Shown here: positions 1 to 8,630 of the stretch, in pieces
Position numbering within the stretch: position 1 is the first letter of the stretch
How the letters are laid out: each line of letters begins with the position of its first letter
Source: Campylobacter gracilis
Lineage (GTDB): Bacteria; Campylobacterota; Campylobacteria; Campylobacterales; Campylobacteraceae
Direction of reading: 5' to 3'
Assembly: GCF_018374135.1 (NCBI RefSeq)
Contig: NZ_JAHAFS010000006.1
Location: 34,356-98,355 of the forward strand
Length of the DNA: 64,000 nt
Program-made: the position numbers and the translations under genes
Notes under the pieces: generated by a model
The model's database searches: none
What the model was told of the DNA's origin: nothing
The model's input: only the letters and a program-made list of their open reading frames with translations

Positions 1-2
1 TT

Positions 3-1145
3 GCTAACGACGAAGCGGAGTTTTGGTTAGAGCTTTACGGCGGCGAGCTAAGCACGCTCGTGATTTTACGAGCGAAATTTCAAAGCGAGGCGGCAAGCGC
101 AAATTTTGATTTTGTAAAAACCTTCGGCAGCACCGATTTTTGCGAGATCACCGACGATTACCGCTACAAAAGCCGCTATCTGGCGCGCTACGGCATCCCG
201 CCGCGCTCGCTTGATTTCGCGCACGCACGCAACGTTTTTAAAAAATTTAGCCGAGTTAAATTTCTCGCACCGCCCTATGCGGACAGCGTTAAGCTTGCGC
301 GTTTGGCGCTTGAGTTAGCGTGGACGAGGGCGTGCGCCGCAAAAAGCGAGTATCAAAAAAACCTCTCCCCCGAAGCTCTTCACGAGCTGCGCGTACAGAT
401 TCGTAAATTTAGAGCGGTTTTGAAGCTATCCGCGCCGCTTTTTGAGGCGGAAAAAAGGGGCGAAATTTTAAAACTGCTCGCAGGATTTATGAGCCGCAGC
501 AATCAGCTGCGGGACCTTCACGTTTTTGCGAAGTTTTTAAAAGCCGACGACGCGCCTGCGAGCTTTTTGCAGCAGCTAAATCTTATCGCAAAGCGCTCGG
601 AGGATAAAATTTTAGAATTTCTTTTTAGCGCGGAATTTGCAGATTTAAACGACGCTATTAGCGGCTTTTTAAGCGGCGCGGACGGCATCTACGCGCGCAG
701 CGAATATGAAAAAATTTCAAAAAAGTTCGCATCCGCCCGCCTTTGCAAGCTGATTAAAAGCTTGCGCGCGGAGCTAAAAAATTTAAAGCAAGGCTCGTCG
801 CTGCAGGCATTTCACGACGCGCGCATAGGGCTAAAGAGGCTACGATACGCGCTTGAAATTTTTGCAAGAAGCTTTGATGAAGGCTGCGTCAGGGAGCTTT
901 TTAAGCGCACCAAGGCTGCCTGCGAGGATTTCGGCGCGCTGCAAGATATCAGCGTGTGGCAAAATTTCATCGCGATCTATCAAAAAGCAAGCGATAAAAG
1001 CGGCGTCGCGTTTGCGTACCTGCTGGCTCTGGACGCTAGACTAAACGCCCGCGCAGACGAGCTAACGGAAAAAATCATAAGCGAAAAAGAGGCTCTTTTG
1101 CGCGCTCTAAAAAAATCGCTGCGCAAAATCAAAGCATACGAATAA
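3..1145 (+). CDS. CYTH/CHAD domain protein (5' end outside window)
   Basis: The reading frame is open from base 3, so the annotated GTG near 60 is probably internal and the true start lies upstream of the window. The first ~75 visible residues look like the end of a CYTH (triphosphate tunnel) domain. The rest is a CHAD domain, an alpha-helical module rich in conserved His and basic residues that binds inorganic polyphosphate. Two CHAD signature helices are visible, HELRVQIRKFRAVLKL near residues 118-133 and HDARIGLKRLRYALEIF near 253-270. Such proteins are thought to bind or act on polyphosphate; the substrate here is unknown. It ends 9 bases before ubiE and is probably co-transcribed with it. 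Confidence 0.75.
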   Translation, partial: ANDEAEFWLELYGGELSTLVILRAKFQSEAASANFDFVKTFGSTDFCEITDDYRYKSRYLARYGIPPRSLDFAHARNVFKKFSRVKFLAPPYADSVKLARLALELAWTRACAAKSEYQKNLSPEALHELRVQIRKFRAVLKLSAPLFEAEKRGEILKLLAGFMSRSNQLRDLHVFAKFLKADDAPASFLQQLNLIAKRSEDKILEFLFSAEFADLNDAISGFLSGADGIYARSEYEKISKKFASARLCKLIKSLRAELKNLKQGSSLQAFHDARIGLKRLRYALEIFARSFDEGCVRELFKRTKAACEDFGALQDISVWQNFIAIYQKASDKSGVAFAYLLALDARLNARADELTEKIISEKEALLRALKKSLRKIKAYE

Positions 1146-1154
1146 GGAAAGCCC

Positions 1155-1883
1155 GTGCAAAAACAGGAAAAAATCATAAAGATGTTCGATGAGATCGCGC
1201 CTACCTATGATCTGGCAAACCGCGCCATCAGCTTCGGCGTGGACGTTTCGTGGCGCAAAAAGGCGGTCGAGCTGACGCTTGAAAAGCTTAAGGGAAAGCT
1301 CGTGAGTATAGCCGACGTCGCGTGCGGCACGGGCGATATGATAAGCTCGTGGCGCGACGGCGCGGCACAGCACGGCGTGCAGATCGAGCGGATCGTGGGG
1401 ATCGATCCTAGCGAAGGAATGCTCGAGGTGGCGAGGCAAAAATTCCCTAGCTGCGAATTTATCAAAGCAACTGCGGGCGCCACAACGTTAGATGATGCAA
1501 GCATGGATATTTTAAGCATCAGCTACGGCATAAGAAACGTCGTGGAGCTGGATGCGGCGCTTGCGGAATTTAACCGCGTCGTCAAACCGGGCGGCTCGCT
1601 CGTGGTTTTGGAATTTACCAAAGCCGCAAGCGGCGGGCTCGCGTTTAAAATCAGAGATTTTTACGTGAGCAAAATTTTACCCAAAATCGGCGCCTTTATC
1701 TCGAAAAATAAAGAAGCCTACGAGTATCTGCCAAGCTCCATCGGCAGCTTCCTAGACGCCGCGAGCTTTAGCGAAAAGCTCAAAAACGCGGGCTTTGAGC
1801 TGCGCGTGCAAAAGGGCTTCAGCTTCGACGTCAGCACGCTTTTCATCGCGGAAAAAATCGCGCAGAAGAGCGACGATGCTTAG
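1155..1883 (+). CDS. ubiE: Demethylmenaquinone methyltransferase UbiE/MenG
   Basis: Class I SAM-dependent methyltransferase of 242 aa that makes menaquinone from demethylmenaquinone in the last step of respiratory quinone synthesis. The N-terminal MFDEIAPTYDLANRAIS box and the SAM-binding loop VADVACGTGDM are typical, followed by the family SYGIRNV motif. A GTG start is chosen because AAGGAAA sits a few bases upstream at about 1145-1151. The stop overlaps the start of xseA by 8 bases (ATGCTTAG), indicating translational coupling. Length is normal for the family (~235-250 aa). Confidence 0.92.
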   Translation: MQKQEKIIKMFDEIAPTYDLANRAISFGVDVSWRKKAVELTLEKLKGKLVSIADVACGTGDMISSWRDGAAQHGVQIERIVGIDPSEGMLEVARQKFPSCEFIKATAGATTLDDASMDILSISYGIRNVVELDAALAEFNRVVKPGGSLVVLEFTKAASGGLAFKIRDFYVSKILPKIGAFISKNKEAYEYLPSSIGSFLDAASFSEKLKNAGFELRVQKGFSFDVSTLFIAEKIAQKSDDA

Positions 1884-3042
1884 CGTAAGCGAGCTCAACG
1901 CCCAAGCCAAGGCACTTTTGGAGACGAGCTTTAGCTTCGTCGAGGTCGAGGGCGAGATATCTAAGTTTAGAATTCAAAGCACGAGCGGGCACTGGTATTT
2001 TACGATCAAAGACGCGAGCGCGGCGATCGATTGCGCGATGTTTAAATTTAACGCCGCGCGGATAAATTTTATCCCAGCCGTGGGCGATAAACTCATCGTA
2101 AGCGGCAAGGTCTCGCTATACGCCCCCACGGGCGCGTATCAGATCCAGGTCTCAAATATCCGCAAAAGCGGCGAGGGCGAGCTGGAAGCGGCGTTTGCTG
2201 CGCTAAAGCAGAAGCTTAGCAACGAGGGGCTTTTTGATGCCGCGCACAAAAAACAGCTTCCGAAATTTTCCCAAAGCATCGCGATCATCACGAGCGCGGG
2301 CTCTGCGGCGCAAGCGGATATGCTTCGCACGGCGCAGGACCGCTTCGCACTTTGTAAAATAGATCTGTATAACGCACTAGTGCAAGGCGAGGGCGCGCCT
2401 GCTTCGATCATAAGCGCGCTGCGTGCAGCCGACGAGAAGGGCTACGATGCGATCGTCATCGCTCGCGGCGGCGGCTCGCGCGAGGATCTGTGGTGCTTCA
2501 ACGACGAGGCCTTGGCTCGCGCGATCTACGCGGCCGAAACGCCCGTCATCTCGGCGGTCGGGCACGAGATCGATTTTAGCATCAGCGATTTCGTAGCTGA
2601 TCATCGAAGCCTCACGCCCACCGCCGCGATGATCGATCTGCTGCCCGATATTTGCGCGATCTTTCAGAGCTTAGACGGCGCAAGCGACGCGTTTGATAGG
2701 ATGATAAAAGATAAAATTTCATCCGCACAAAACGTGCTGAGCCTCGCAGCTTTACAGCTTAAATCAAAATCGGTCGAGCCAAAAATTTCAGGCTCGCTTG
2801 CAAAGCTTTTAAATTTCGAGCTTAAATTTAAAAGCTTCGTAGACTCCAAGCTAAGCGCTGCAGAGCATACGCTAAGCGCTAAGGATGAGCTTTTGGCGCA
2901 AAAGGCGAAATTTTTTGAGATCACCAAAAACCTCGTTCAAATCCAAAAGGACGGCAAAACGGTGGCCCTAGGTGAGCTTGCCGCGGGCGACGAGTTCGTC
3001 CTTTACTCGCAGCAGCTCAGTAAAAACGCAAAAATCATCTAA
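1876..3042 (+). CDS. xseA: Exodeoxyribonuclease VII large subunit
   Basis: 388 aa. Catalytic large subunit of exonuclease VII, which degrades single-stranded DNA in both directions to oligonucleotides. The N-terminal OB-fold shows VEVEGEISKF and GHWYFTIKD. The catalytic core shows ARGGGSREDLWCFNDE and AVGHEIDFSISDFVADHR, both conserved in XseA. The start at 1876 is preferred over an in-frame start at 1795 because it aligns with the family N-terminus (LSVSELN...) and gives the tight ubiE overlap. It is shorter than the E. coli protein at the C-terminal coiled coil, as is common in Campylobacterota. No xseB is seen nearby. Confidence 0.92.
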   Translation: MLSVSELNAQAKALLETSFSFVEVEGEISKFRIQSTSGHWYFTIKDASAAIDCAMFKFNAARINFIPAVGDKLIVSGKVSLYAPTGAYQIQVSNIRKSGEGELEAAFAALKQKLSNEGLFDAAHKKQLPKFSQSIAIITSAGSAAQADMLRTAQDRFALCKIDLYNALVQGEGAPASIISALRAADEKGYDAIVIARGGGSREDLWCFNDEALARAIYAAETPVISAVGHEIDFSISDFVADHRSLTPTAAMIDLLPDICAIFQSLDGASDAFDRMIKDKISSAQNVLSLAALQLKSKSVEPKISGSLAKLLNFELKFKSFVDSKLSAAEHTLSAKDELLAQKAKFFEITKNLVQIQKDGKTVALGELAAGDEFVLYSQQLSKNAKII

Positions 3043-3052
3043 AGGAGGCAAA

Positions 3053-4129
3053 ATGGATAGGGTTTTAAATTTTAGCGCAGGTCCGAGCACCATCCCGCTG
3101 GGCGTGCTAAAGCAGGCACAAGAGGAGCTGCTGAATTACAGGGGGCGCGGATTTTCGATAATGGAGATCTCGCACCGCACCAAAATTTTCGAGGAAGTTT
3201 TACATAGCGCGATGGACCGCGTGCGCGATCTCTACGGCTTTTCGGATGATTTTACGATTTTGTTTTTACAAGGCGGCGCGAGCCTACAATTCGCGCAGGT
3301 GCCGATGAACCTATACGCAGGCGGCGTCGCAGAATACGCCAACACGGGCAACTGGACGAGCAAGGCGATCAAGGAAGCAGGCGTGCTCGGCATAAACTAC
3401 CGCGTGGTCGCAAGCAGCGAGGAGAGCAAATTCGACCGCATCCCCGAGGTTAAATTCTCTGACGACGCCGATTACGGCTACATCTGCTCGAACAACACGA
3501 TCTACGGCACGCAATATCCGCAGCTGCCGCAGTGTGCTTGTCCGCTCGTAGTCGATAGCTCGAGCGATCTGTTTTCGCGCCCCGTGGATCTTAGCAGCGT
3601 GGGGATGTTTTACGGCGGCATTCAGAAAAATGGCGGCCCCGCGGGCGTTACGATGGTGGCGATCCGCAAGGATCTGCTGGATCGCGCAAATCCCAAAACG
3701 CCGATGATCCTGCGCTACAAGACGCAGGCGGACGCGGACTCGATGAGCAACACCCCAAATACTTTCGGAATTTACATGCTAAATTTAATGCTCGGCTGGA
3801 TCAAGGACGAAATCGGCGGGCTCGCGGCGATGCACGAGCGCAACAAGCGCAAAGCGGCGCTGCTTTACGGCGCGATCGATGCTAGCGGCGGCTTCTACCG
3901 CGGTCACGCGCAAAAGGAGAGCCGCAGCTTGATGAACGTGAGCTTTAATATTGCAGATGCCGCGCTTGAGCCGGTTTTCGTCGCGCAGGCGGAGGTGGAG
4001 GGGATGATCGGGCTTAAAGGACACCGCGTTTTAGGCGGCATCCGTGCCTCGATCTACAACGCGATAAACTACGAGGATGTTGAAAAACTAGTCGCTTTTA
4101 TGAGCGAGTTTGCGCGCAAAAACGGCTAA
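3053..4129 (+). CDS. serC: Phosphoserine aminotransferase
   Basis: 358 aa, PLP-dependent class V aminotransferase converting 3-phosphohydroxypyruvate and glutamate to O-phosphoserine in serine synthesis (also used in pyridoxine synthesis). The N-terminus NFSAGPSTIPLGVL is characteristic, and the PLP-binding lysine is in YGGIQKNGGPAGV. The start at 3053 is fixed by a near-perfect AAAGGAGG at 3041-3048 that overlaps the xseA stop; a longer in-frame ORF from 2972 is therefore rejected. Full length. Last gene of the ubiE-xseA-serC run. Confidence 0.95.
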   Translation: MDRVLNFSAGPSTIPLGVLKQAQEELLNYRGRGFSIMEISHRTKIFEEVLHSAMDRVRDLYGFSDDFTILFLQGGASLQFAQVPMNLYAGGVAEYANTGNWTSKAIKEAGVLGINYRVVASSEESKFDRIPEVKFSDDADYGYICSNNTIYGTQYPQLPQCACPLVVDSSSDLFSRPVDLSSVGMFYGGIQKNGGPAGVTMVAIRKDLLDRANPKTPMILRYKTQADADSMSNTPNTFGIYMLNLMLGWIKDEIGGLAAMHERNKRKAALLYGAIDASGGFYRGHAQKESRSLMNVSFNIADAALEPVFVAQAEVEGMIGLKGHRVLGGIRASIYNAINYEDVEKLVAFMSEFARKNG

Positions 4130-4543
4130 CGGCAATTAAATTTAGGGAGTTTGAGTACGGCTCGCGCTTATAGACAAGGATTGTTTCGAATCCGCGCCTG
4201 CCTTGCCGCTGAGCTAGTGTTTGCCATAGCCCTCGCTTTTATAGCCGGTATTTTACGGCAGAAATAGCTTTGGTGCGGCTTGGATTTCGCTGCTAGAATT
4301 TTATTGAAGACAAAATTTATGATGTTAAATTTTGCATTGGATGAAGTTTGATTGCTTTGATTTTGCAGGGCGAGCGAACTTGGCGCTGTTGGGATTTATT
4401 AGGTAGGATTTAACATTTAAAACGCTATTATCGGTGTTCGAGGATAGAAGGCGGTTTATTTATTTAGGCGCAGGTTTAGCGTATCTAGCGTCTAAATTTA
4501 AGCTTAACCCTAAAAACGGGCAAAATTAAACGAAAGGATTTAA
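4130..4543 (+). other. Intergenic region without a supported gene
   Basis: AT-rich stretches of the genome-wide AAATTT type, no open frame with coding character. A tRNA D-arm-like string lies on the minus strand around 4180-4225, but there is no acceptor or T-arm (see rejected items). The last ~40 bases carry the GAAAGGA ribosome-binding site of the next gene. Confidence 0.5.
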
Positions 4544-4783
4544 ATGAGTTTTAAGAGATTTTTTGCAGTGGCGCTTGTGGTGGGTGCTTTCTCTTCGGTG
4601 AGTGCAGAGGCTAGCGTTGCGGGGGATTTTTGTATCAAAAACGGCGGCGAGCTGATCGTCCGCAAAGACGGCAACGGCGTGGACTACACCGTTTGTAAGC
4701 TGCCTGACGGTACTATGATCGACGCTGAAGAATTTTATAAAACAGGCGGCGATTTGAGCAAATTTAAGAGCGTAAATCGATAG
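4544..4783 (+). CDS. Small exported DUF333 protein
   Basis: 79 aa. Residues 1-23 form a Sec signal peptide (hydrophobic FFAVALVVGAFSSV, cleavage probably after SAEA). The mature part carries the DUF333 pattern: a cysteine in DFCIKNGGEL, a second in VCKLPDGTMIDAEEFY. DUF333 proteins were once called putative hemolysins, without proof of that activity; the fold is a small secreted domain of unknown role. No lipobox is evident. It stands alone, with GAAAGGA 6 bases before the ATG. Confidence 0.75.
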   Translation: MSFKRFFAVALVVGAFSSVSAEASVAGDFCIKNGGELIVRKDGNGVDYTVCKLPDGTMIDAEEFYKTGGDLSKFKSVNR

Positions 4784-4869
4784 AATTTTATCGCTTGTGA
4801 GATTTGCGGCAGCGAAATTCCATAAAATTCTGCGTCAAAATTCTACTTTAAAATTTAGATGAATTCTAA

Positions 4870-5121
4870 CTAGCAAGCGCTAGCGCAAGTAAATTCTTGG
4901 GCGCCACAAACGAAGTGATGGAGCAGATTGATGAAAAATTCAATTATCCAAACATCAACGATGTGTGGAGATTTTGCTCTAGCAAGGTGCTGAAAGCGGC
5001 GGCTATGCAAAGCAGAAATATTTTTAAGCGATTTTACGCGACGCAGGCAACCTGCTAGATGCTTGATTACGACGAAGGTTTTTTTGGATATGCGATAAGC
5101 ATTTGTGCCCATAGTTGTTGA
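4870..5121 (+). pseudogene. Possible gene remnant with in-frame amber codon
   Basis: One continuous frame runs from 4870 to a TGA at 5119-5121 and is broken by a TAG at 5056-5058. The first part, usable from an ATG at 4918, reads MEQIDEKFNYPNINDVWRF and on to the amber; the second part begins LDYDEGFFGYAIS. Residue composition looks coding, but I recognise no family. No convincing ribosome-binding site. It may also be chance. Confidence 0.3.
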
Positions 5122-5226
5122 GCTTAAATTTTAGCCGTTCGTGGATGTCGCTCGCTTCCTTTTTTTTGAAAGGCTCAAATTTTAACCGCTCGTGAGTGCC
5201 CATTCGCTTCCCTTGCCCGCGTAAAT

Positions 5227-5490
5227 TTAGCGCGTGAAAACCACAACCTCGCCGCGCTCAAACGCGACCTGCCGCCCCGCCAGATACAGCTCGAAGTATG
5301 GCTTCAAAAAGTCCTCCTGCGGCCTTTGCACGTAGTTCGGATACTGTGCAGGTACGCCGAGAGTAGGTAGTCGCAGTTAATCGAATAGTACGCCTCGCCG
5401 AGCACCCATAGCTTCGCATCGAGTTTCGGCGAATCTATCATCCACTCCGTGATCGCCTCATATGCAGCGCGCGTACTCAAAATTAGTCAT
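5227..5490 (-). pseudogene. Frameshifted small gene, unknown function
   Basis: Reading leftward from an ATG at 5490, MTNFEYA continues after a one-base shift near 5464-5472 as AYEAITEWMIDSPKLDAKLW, LGEAYYSINCDYLLS, and after a second shift near 5356-5362 as GVPAQYPNYVQRPQEDFLKP, YFELYLAGRQVAFERGEVVV, ending at a TAA at 5227. With both shifts repaired the gene is 87 aa. The three pieces join without gaps and have strongly protein-like composition, so this is a recently broken small gene (or two sequence errors). I do not recognise the family. Confidence 0.65.
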
Positions 5491-5704
5491 TTTCACCCCT
5501 TTAAATTTGACCGTCAAAGCGTTTGGATGAAATTTTACCTAAATTTTACGCATTTGCCGAATTAAAATTTACGCGCGATAAGACTTTTGTAGAATTTAAA
5601 ATTTAGCGGTTCGGTTTGGGTTTGGTACCACGATAAAGCGGCGGAGCGATGGGCGGAGACGGGCAGGTTGTCGCGCGGTAGCGGACGGCGTCTGATATGA
5701 CATG

Positions 5705-5716
5705 TGTCACGTGACA
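5705..5716. repeat. Perfect 12-bp palindrome
   Basis: TGTCACGTGACA is self-complementary over its whole length. It could be a regulator site, but no adjacent intact gene supports a role. Confidence 0.4.
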
Positions 5717-6129
5717 ACAGGGGTAGCCGATGATCGCTATCGCAGCGCTCGCAATCTACTTGCTCGCGGAAGTGGATTTTTCAAGTTCAAGCCGTCGCAG
5801 CAAAATGGCAGGCGGTGTATTGGATGACAGCTGCCACCGCAGTACTCGCAAGTCGGTCGTTTAAAAAAGCACTTTTTGCGTTCAGAGCGCGCATAAGTGA
5901 CGCAAAGCAGCGGTATTATTTGATCTGTTGCTTGCGAAATGAAATTTTATCGTTTAAATTCTAGAGCAAGACCTGCACTTGCAGCGGCAAATTTGCTTGT
6001 AGGAATGAAATTTGTCGTTCAAATTTAGCAAAGATAAAATTTTAAATCGTGTAAATCGCGGGAGGGGACGGGTAATGATTTGATTTTGTTCGCATCGTGC
6101 AGTATTTAGGGGCGCAACGCAATTAAATT

Positions 6130-6633
6130 TTACTTTATCCCCGCAAATGCTGCCTTCGCATCCGCCAAATCCTTCTCGTCGGGGTGTTTCGCAGCCTCCG
6201 CCCAGCGCGCAAGTCGCTCGGGGGTGATAGGATGGGGCGAGTTGCCGCTAGAGGCCATTTTACGCATCGTCTCAAGCAGCTTTGGATCGATCGCGCCTTG
6301 GCAGGAGAACTCCGCTACGATCTCATTACCGTTCTCTTTGAGCCCCTTTTCGAAAGCATCCAGGCACTTGCGCGCATGCTCGCCGTCTGGTTCCGCGCCC
6401 AGCGTCATGAAAACGCCTAGCTTTTTGCCCTGAAATTTACGCAAAAATCGCATAAATTTCGCCTCGCCCTCGCCCTTATCGACGTAAAAGCCCAAGGCTA
6501 TAAAGTCATAGTCATCGACCTCGCCTTCAAAGTCGCGGAAATTTAGGCTCTCGCAGCTTAGTTGCTCGGCGATCGCGTCGCCCACCTTTTTCGTGTTGCC
6601 CGTTTGCGAGGTATAAAGCACGATTTTTTTCAT
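6130..6633 (-). CDS. Flavodoxin of the haem operon (HmuF/BilS-like)
   Basis: 167 aa. Flavodoxin fold with the FMN phosphate-binding loop YTSQTGNTKK at residues 6-15 and the family FIALGFYVDKG and FMTLGAEPDG segments. The start at 6633 overlaps the stop of the radical SAM gene by 4 bases (ATGA), so a longer frame reaching 6687 is not used. By position it is the likely electron donor for the radical SAM haem-degrading enzyme encoded just upstream; Fusobacterium HmuW/HmuF provides the precedent. The donor role is inference; the flavodoxin identity is seen in the sequence. Last gene of the operon. Confidence 0.8.
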   Translation of the reverse strand: MKKIVLYTSQTGNTKKVGDAIAEQLSCESLNFRDFEGEVDDYDFIALGFYVDKGEGEAKFMRFLRKFQGKKLGVFMTLGAEPDGEHARKCLDAFEKGLKENGNEIVAEFSCQGAIDPKLLETMRKMASSGNSPHPITPERLARWAEAAKHPDEKDLADAKAAFAGIK

Positions 6634-7847
6634 ACAAAATCCTTTTTCATAATGTTTGCTATCTCTTCGTTGATGTTGTTGCCCCAAAAAATTCCGTCCA
6701 AGTTTAAGACCGATTTTCCATCCTTAAGCTCCAAAAGCCCCCAGCTTTGAAATTCTTTGAGCTTTTGTACTACTTCGTCGTAAATGCTCGCGCTTAGAGC
6801 CTCTTTTAGCTCGTTTAAGCTTACGATCGGGTATTGAAATAGATTGCTTAGCACGCCGTATTTTGCTTCACGCTCATCGATTCGCGAGATCATCTTATGG
6901 CCTGAAACGCCGTAAATTCCGAAGCCCGCTACGTGTCCGCCCGCGCCGTTGCCGATAGGCAGGATATCCGTGCCCTTGTGGCTTAGCTTGATGTAGCCGT
7001 AGTTATCGCGTCCTTTTCGAGCAAGCTTGGTAAGCTCCAAAACCTCGAAATTATCGCTTCCGACAAGTAGTGCGCCCGCAAAGGCGTGGTGCAGCTTCTT
7101 ATCGGTCGGCAGGTCGTAGTAGGAGGTGTCGATCTTTTTGGATAGCTCCGAGCCTTCAAAAAACATCAACGAGTAAAAGCTGGCGCTATCTAGACCTAGC
7201 TCATCTACATAGCGCGCGTCCTCTAGTGCTTCCTCCACGCTTTCGTTCGGGAAGTTGTAGATGATGTCGCAGCAGAGCATGCCATCAAATTTTTCTCTAA
7301 GATCTTTTAGTCGCTCGATTGCGCGAGCGGGCTTATGCACGCGGTTTAGAAGCGCGCGCCCCTGTCTGCTGAAGGTCTGCACGCCGATGCTAAAGCGGTT
7401 TACGCCGAAGCTTTGCAAGGCAAGCGCCTTTTGCAGGTCTAAATTATGCAGCGTGGTCTCTACGCTGATCTCGCAGTCCTCTGCGATTTTAAAATTTTTA
7501 TGCAGCGCGCCCAGAACCTTTTCGAAGTGCGTCTCGCTAAAGACGCTCGGCGTGCCGCCGCCGAAGTAGATACTTTTGATCTTTTTGGTGTCGAAGTAGG
7601 GCATCTCGCCGTAGTCTTTGATCTGGCGTATCAAAAATTTAGCGTATTCGTCCAGCTCGTCGCCGAGTTTGGAGCGCATCATCGAACAAAACGAGCAGAT
7701 GTTGTCGCAAAACGGCACATGCAGATAGATCACGCAATCGCTGTCTTTCGCGGGCTGCTCCAGCGCGTCGAACAGCTCGTTTTCGCTCGCGGAGACGCTC
7801 TCGAAAAGCTTGGAGCGATGGTGGGATTTAATGCGTTCTTTAAACAT
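6630..7847 (-). CDS. Radical SAM haem-utilisation protein (ChuW/HutW/HmuW family)
   Basis: 405 aa. Radical SAM enzyme with the HemN-like cluster motif CDNICSFC (CxxxCxxC) near residue 48, preceded by YLHVPF. The SAM-binding YFGGGTPS and a HemN-type C-terminal half follow. HemN-related proteins include coproporphyrinogen dehydrogenase, HemW and the ChuW/HutW group, which opens haem anaerobically to a linear tetrapyrrole and releases iron. Position directly after a haem-type ABC importer and before a flavodoxin favours the ChuW/HmuW role. Its start is immediately adjacent to the stop of the binding-protein gene (no spacer), suggesting coupling. A methyltransferase-type mechanism is known for the family but not tested here. 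Confidence 0.78.
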   Translation of the reverse strand: MFKERIKSHHRSKLFESVSASENELFDALEQPAKDSDCVIYLHVPFCDNICSFCSMMRSKLGDELDEYAKFLIRQIKDYGEMPYFDTKKIKSIYFGGGTPSVFSETHFEKVLGALHKNFKIAEDCEISVETTLHNLDLQKALALQSFGVNRFSIGVQTFSRQGRALLNRVHKPARAIERLKDLREKFDGMLCCDIIYNFPNESVEEALEDARYVDELGLDSASFYSLMFFEGSELSKKIDTSYYDLPTDKKLHHAFAGALLVGSDNFEVLELTKLARKGRDNYGYIKLSHKGTDILPIGNGAGGHVAGFGIYGVSGHKMISRIDEREAKYGVLSNLFQYPIVSLNELKEALSASIYDEVVQKLKEFQSWGLLELKDGKSVLNLDGIFWGNNINEEIANIMKKDFV

Positions 7848-8630
7848 CTATTTCGTTGCCTCCGCGTAAATTTCATCCACCGTCTCGCCGATCTGCGGGC
7901 TTCCGCGCAATATGAGCGTCGGAGCTTTTAAAATTTTGCCCGATTTTACCGCTTTGGTGTTGCTAAGGATCGGATTTGCTTTTAAAAAATCCTCCGTCTC
8001 GCCGCCTACGATGACCATAATATCAGGGTTTTGTTCCAAGATGTATTCTGCGGATACTGAAGGCGTGCTGCCCTTCAGGCCGTCTGCGATATTTTTGGCG
8101 CCGAGACGAGCGAAAATGTCGCCGATGAGGGTTTTGTCGTTAAAGGCCATAGTGGCGTTTGAGCCGAAAAATAGCGCTACTTTTTTGCCGCGAAGAGCGG
8201 GTTTGCCTGCAAAAATTCCATCCATCTGAGCGCAAATTTTATCCGCCTCGCTCTCTTTTTTTACGATGGCCGCAATTTTCTTTACGTTTTGGCAGATGTC
8301 TGCGGTGGAGTTTGCATCCATCGCAAGGCTCTTAAGTCCCAGCTTTTGCAGATTCTCGCTAACGCCTGCGGAGTGGAAGCTCGTGATAACCAGATCGGGC
8401 TTGAGCTCGACGATCTTTTCCATATTCGGCTTGACGTAGGTGCCTACGCTAGGCAGTTTTGCGGTTTCAGCCTGCGGGCGGATCTTGCTCATCGAAGTGG
8501 TGGCGATCGCAGCGATCTGATCCTGCGCGCCTAAGGCGTAGATGATCTCGACCGCGGCTGGATCAAGTACGACTAGACCTTTGGCGAATACAAAGCTCGC
8601 CGCAGTCAAAGCTATAAGAATTTTTTTCAT
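7848..8630 (-). CDS. Periplasmic haem/iron-complex binding protein of ABC importer
   Basis: 260 aa. Class III (BtuF/HmuT-type) substrate-binding protein. A Sec signal peptide spans residues 1-17 (ending SFVFA). Two Rossmann-like lobes are visible through LVVLDPAAVEIIYALGAQD and the conserved PDLVITSFHSAG and PDIMVIVGG segments. It overlaps the ATPase gene by 4 bases. Ligand identity (haem rather than siderophore or cobalamin) is inferred from the ChuW-like neighbour and the haem receptor elsewhere in the window. Confidence 0.82.
   Translation of the reverse strand: MKKILIALTAASFVFAKGLVVLDPAAVEIIYALGAQDQIAAIATTSMSKIRPQAETAKLPSVGTYVKPNMEKIVELKPDLVITSFHSAGVSENLQKLGLKSLAMDANSTADICQNVKKIAAIVKKESEADKICAQMDGIFAGKPALRGKKVALFFGSNATMAFNDKTLIGDIFARLGAKNIADGLKGSTPSVSAEYILEQNPDIMVIVGGETEDFLKANPILSNTKAVKSGKILKAPTLILRGSPQIGETVDEIYAEATK

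Larger units (their letters stand above)
4784..6129. other. Decayed intergenic region with gene remnants
   Basis: 1.35 kb with no intact gene. It contains a plus-strand remnant interrupted by an amber codon (4870-5121), a twice-frameshifted minus-strand gene (5227-5490), a perfect 12-base palindrome (5705-5716) and a minus-strand open frame with clustered cysteines but no start codon (5737-5946). Between them lie AAATTT-rich spacers. The layout suggests old genes being lost. Confidence 0.6.

Noticed and set aside
2972..3052. Extended serC start at 2972
   Set aside because: AAAGGAGG at 3041-3048 and the family N-terminus fix the start at 3053.
4180..4260. tRNA-like string on the minus strand (TAGCTCAGCGGCAAGGCAG, then GGATT/AATCC hairpin)
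   Set aside because: D-stem does not pair, no T-arm or acceptor stem; at best an old tRNA remnant.
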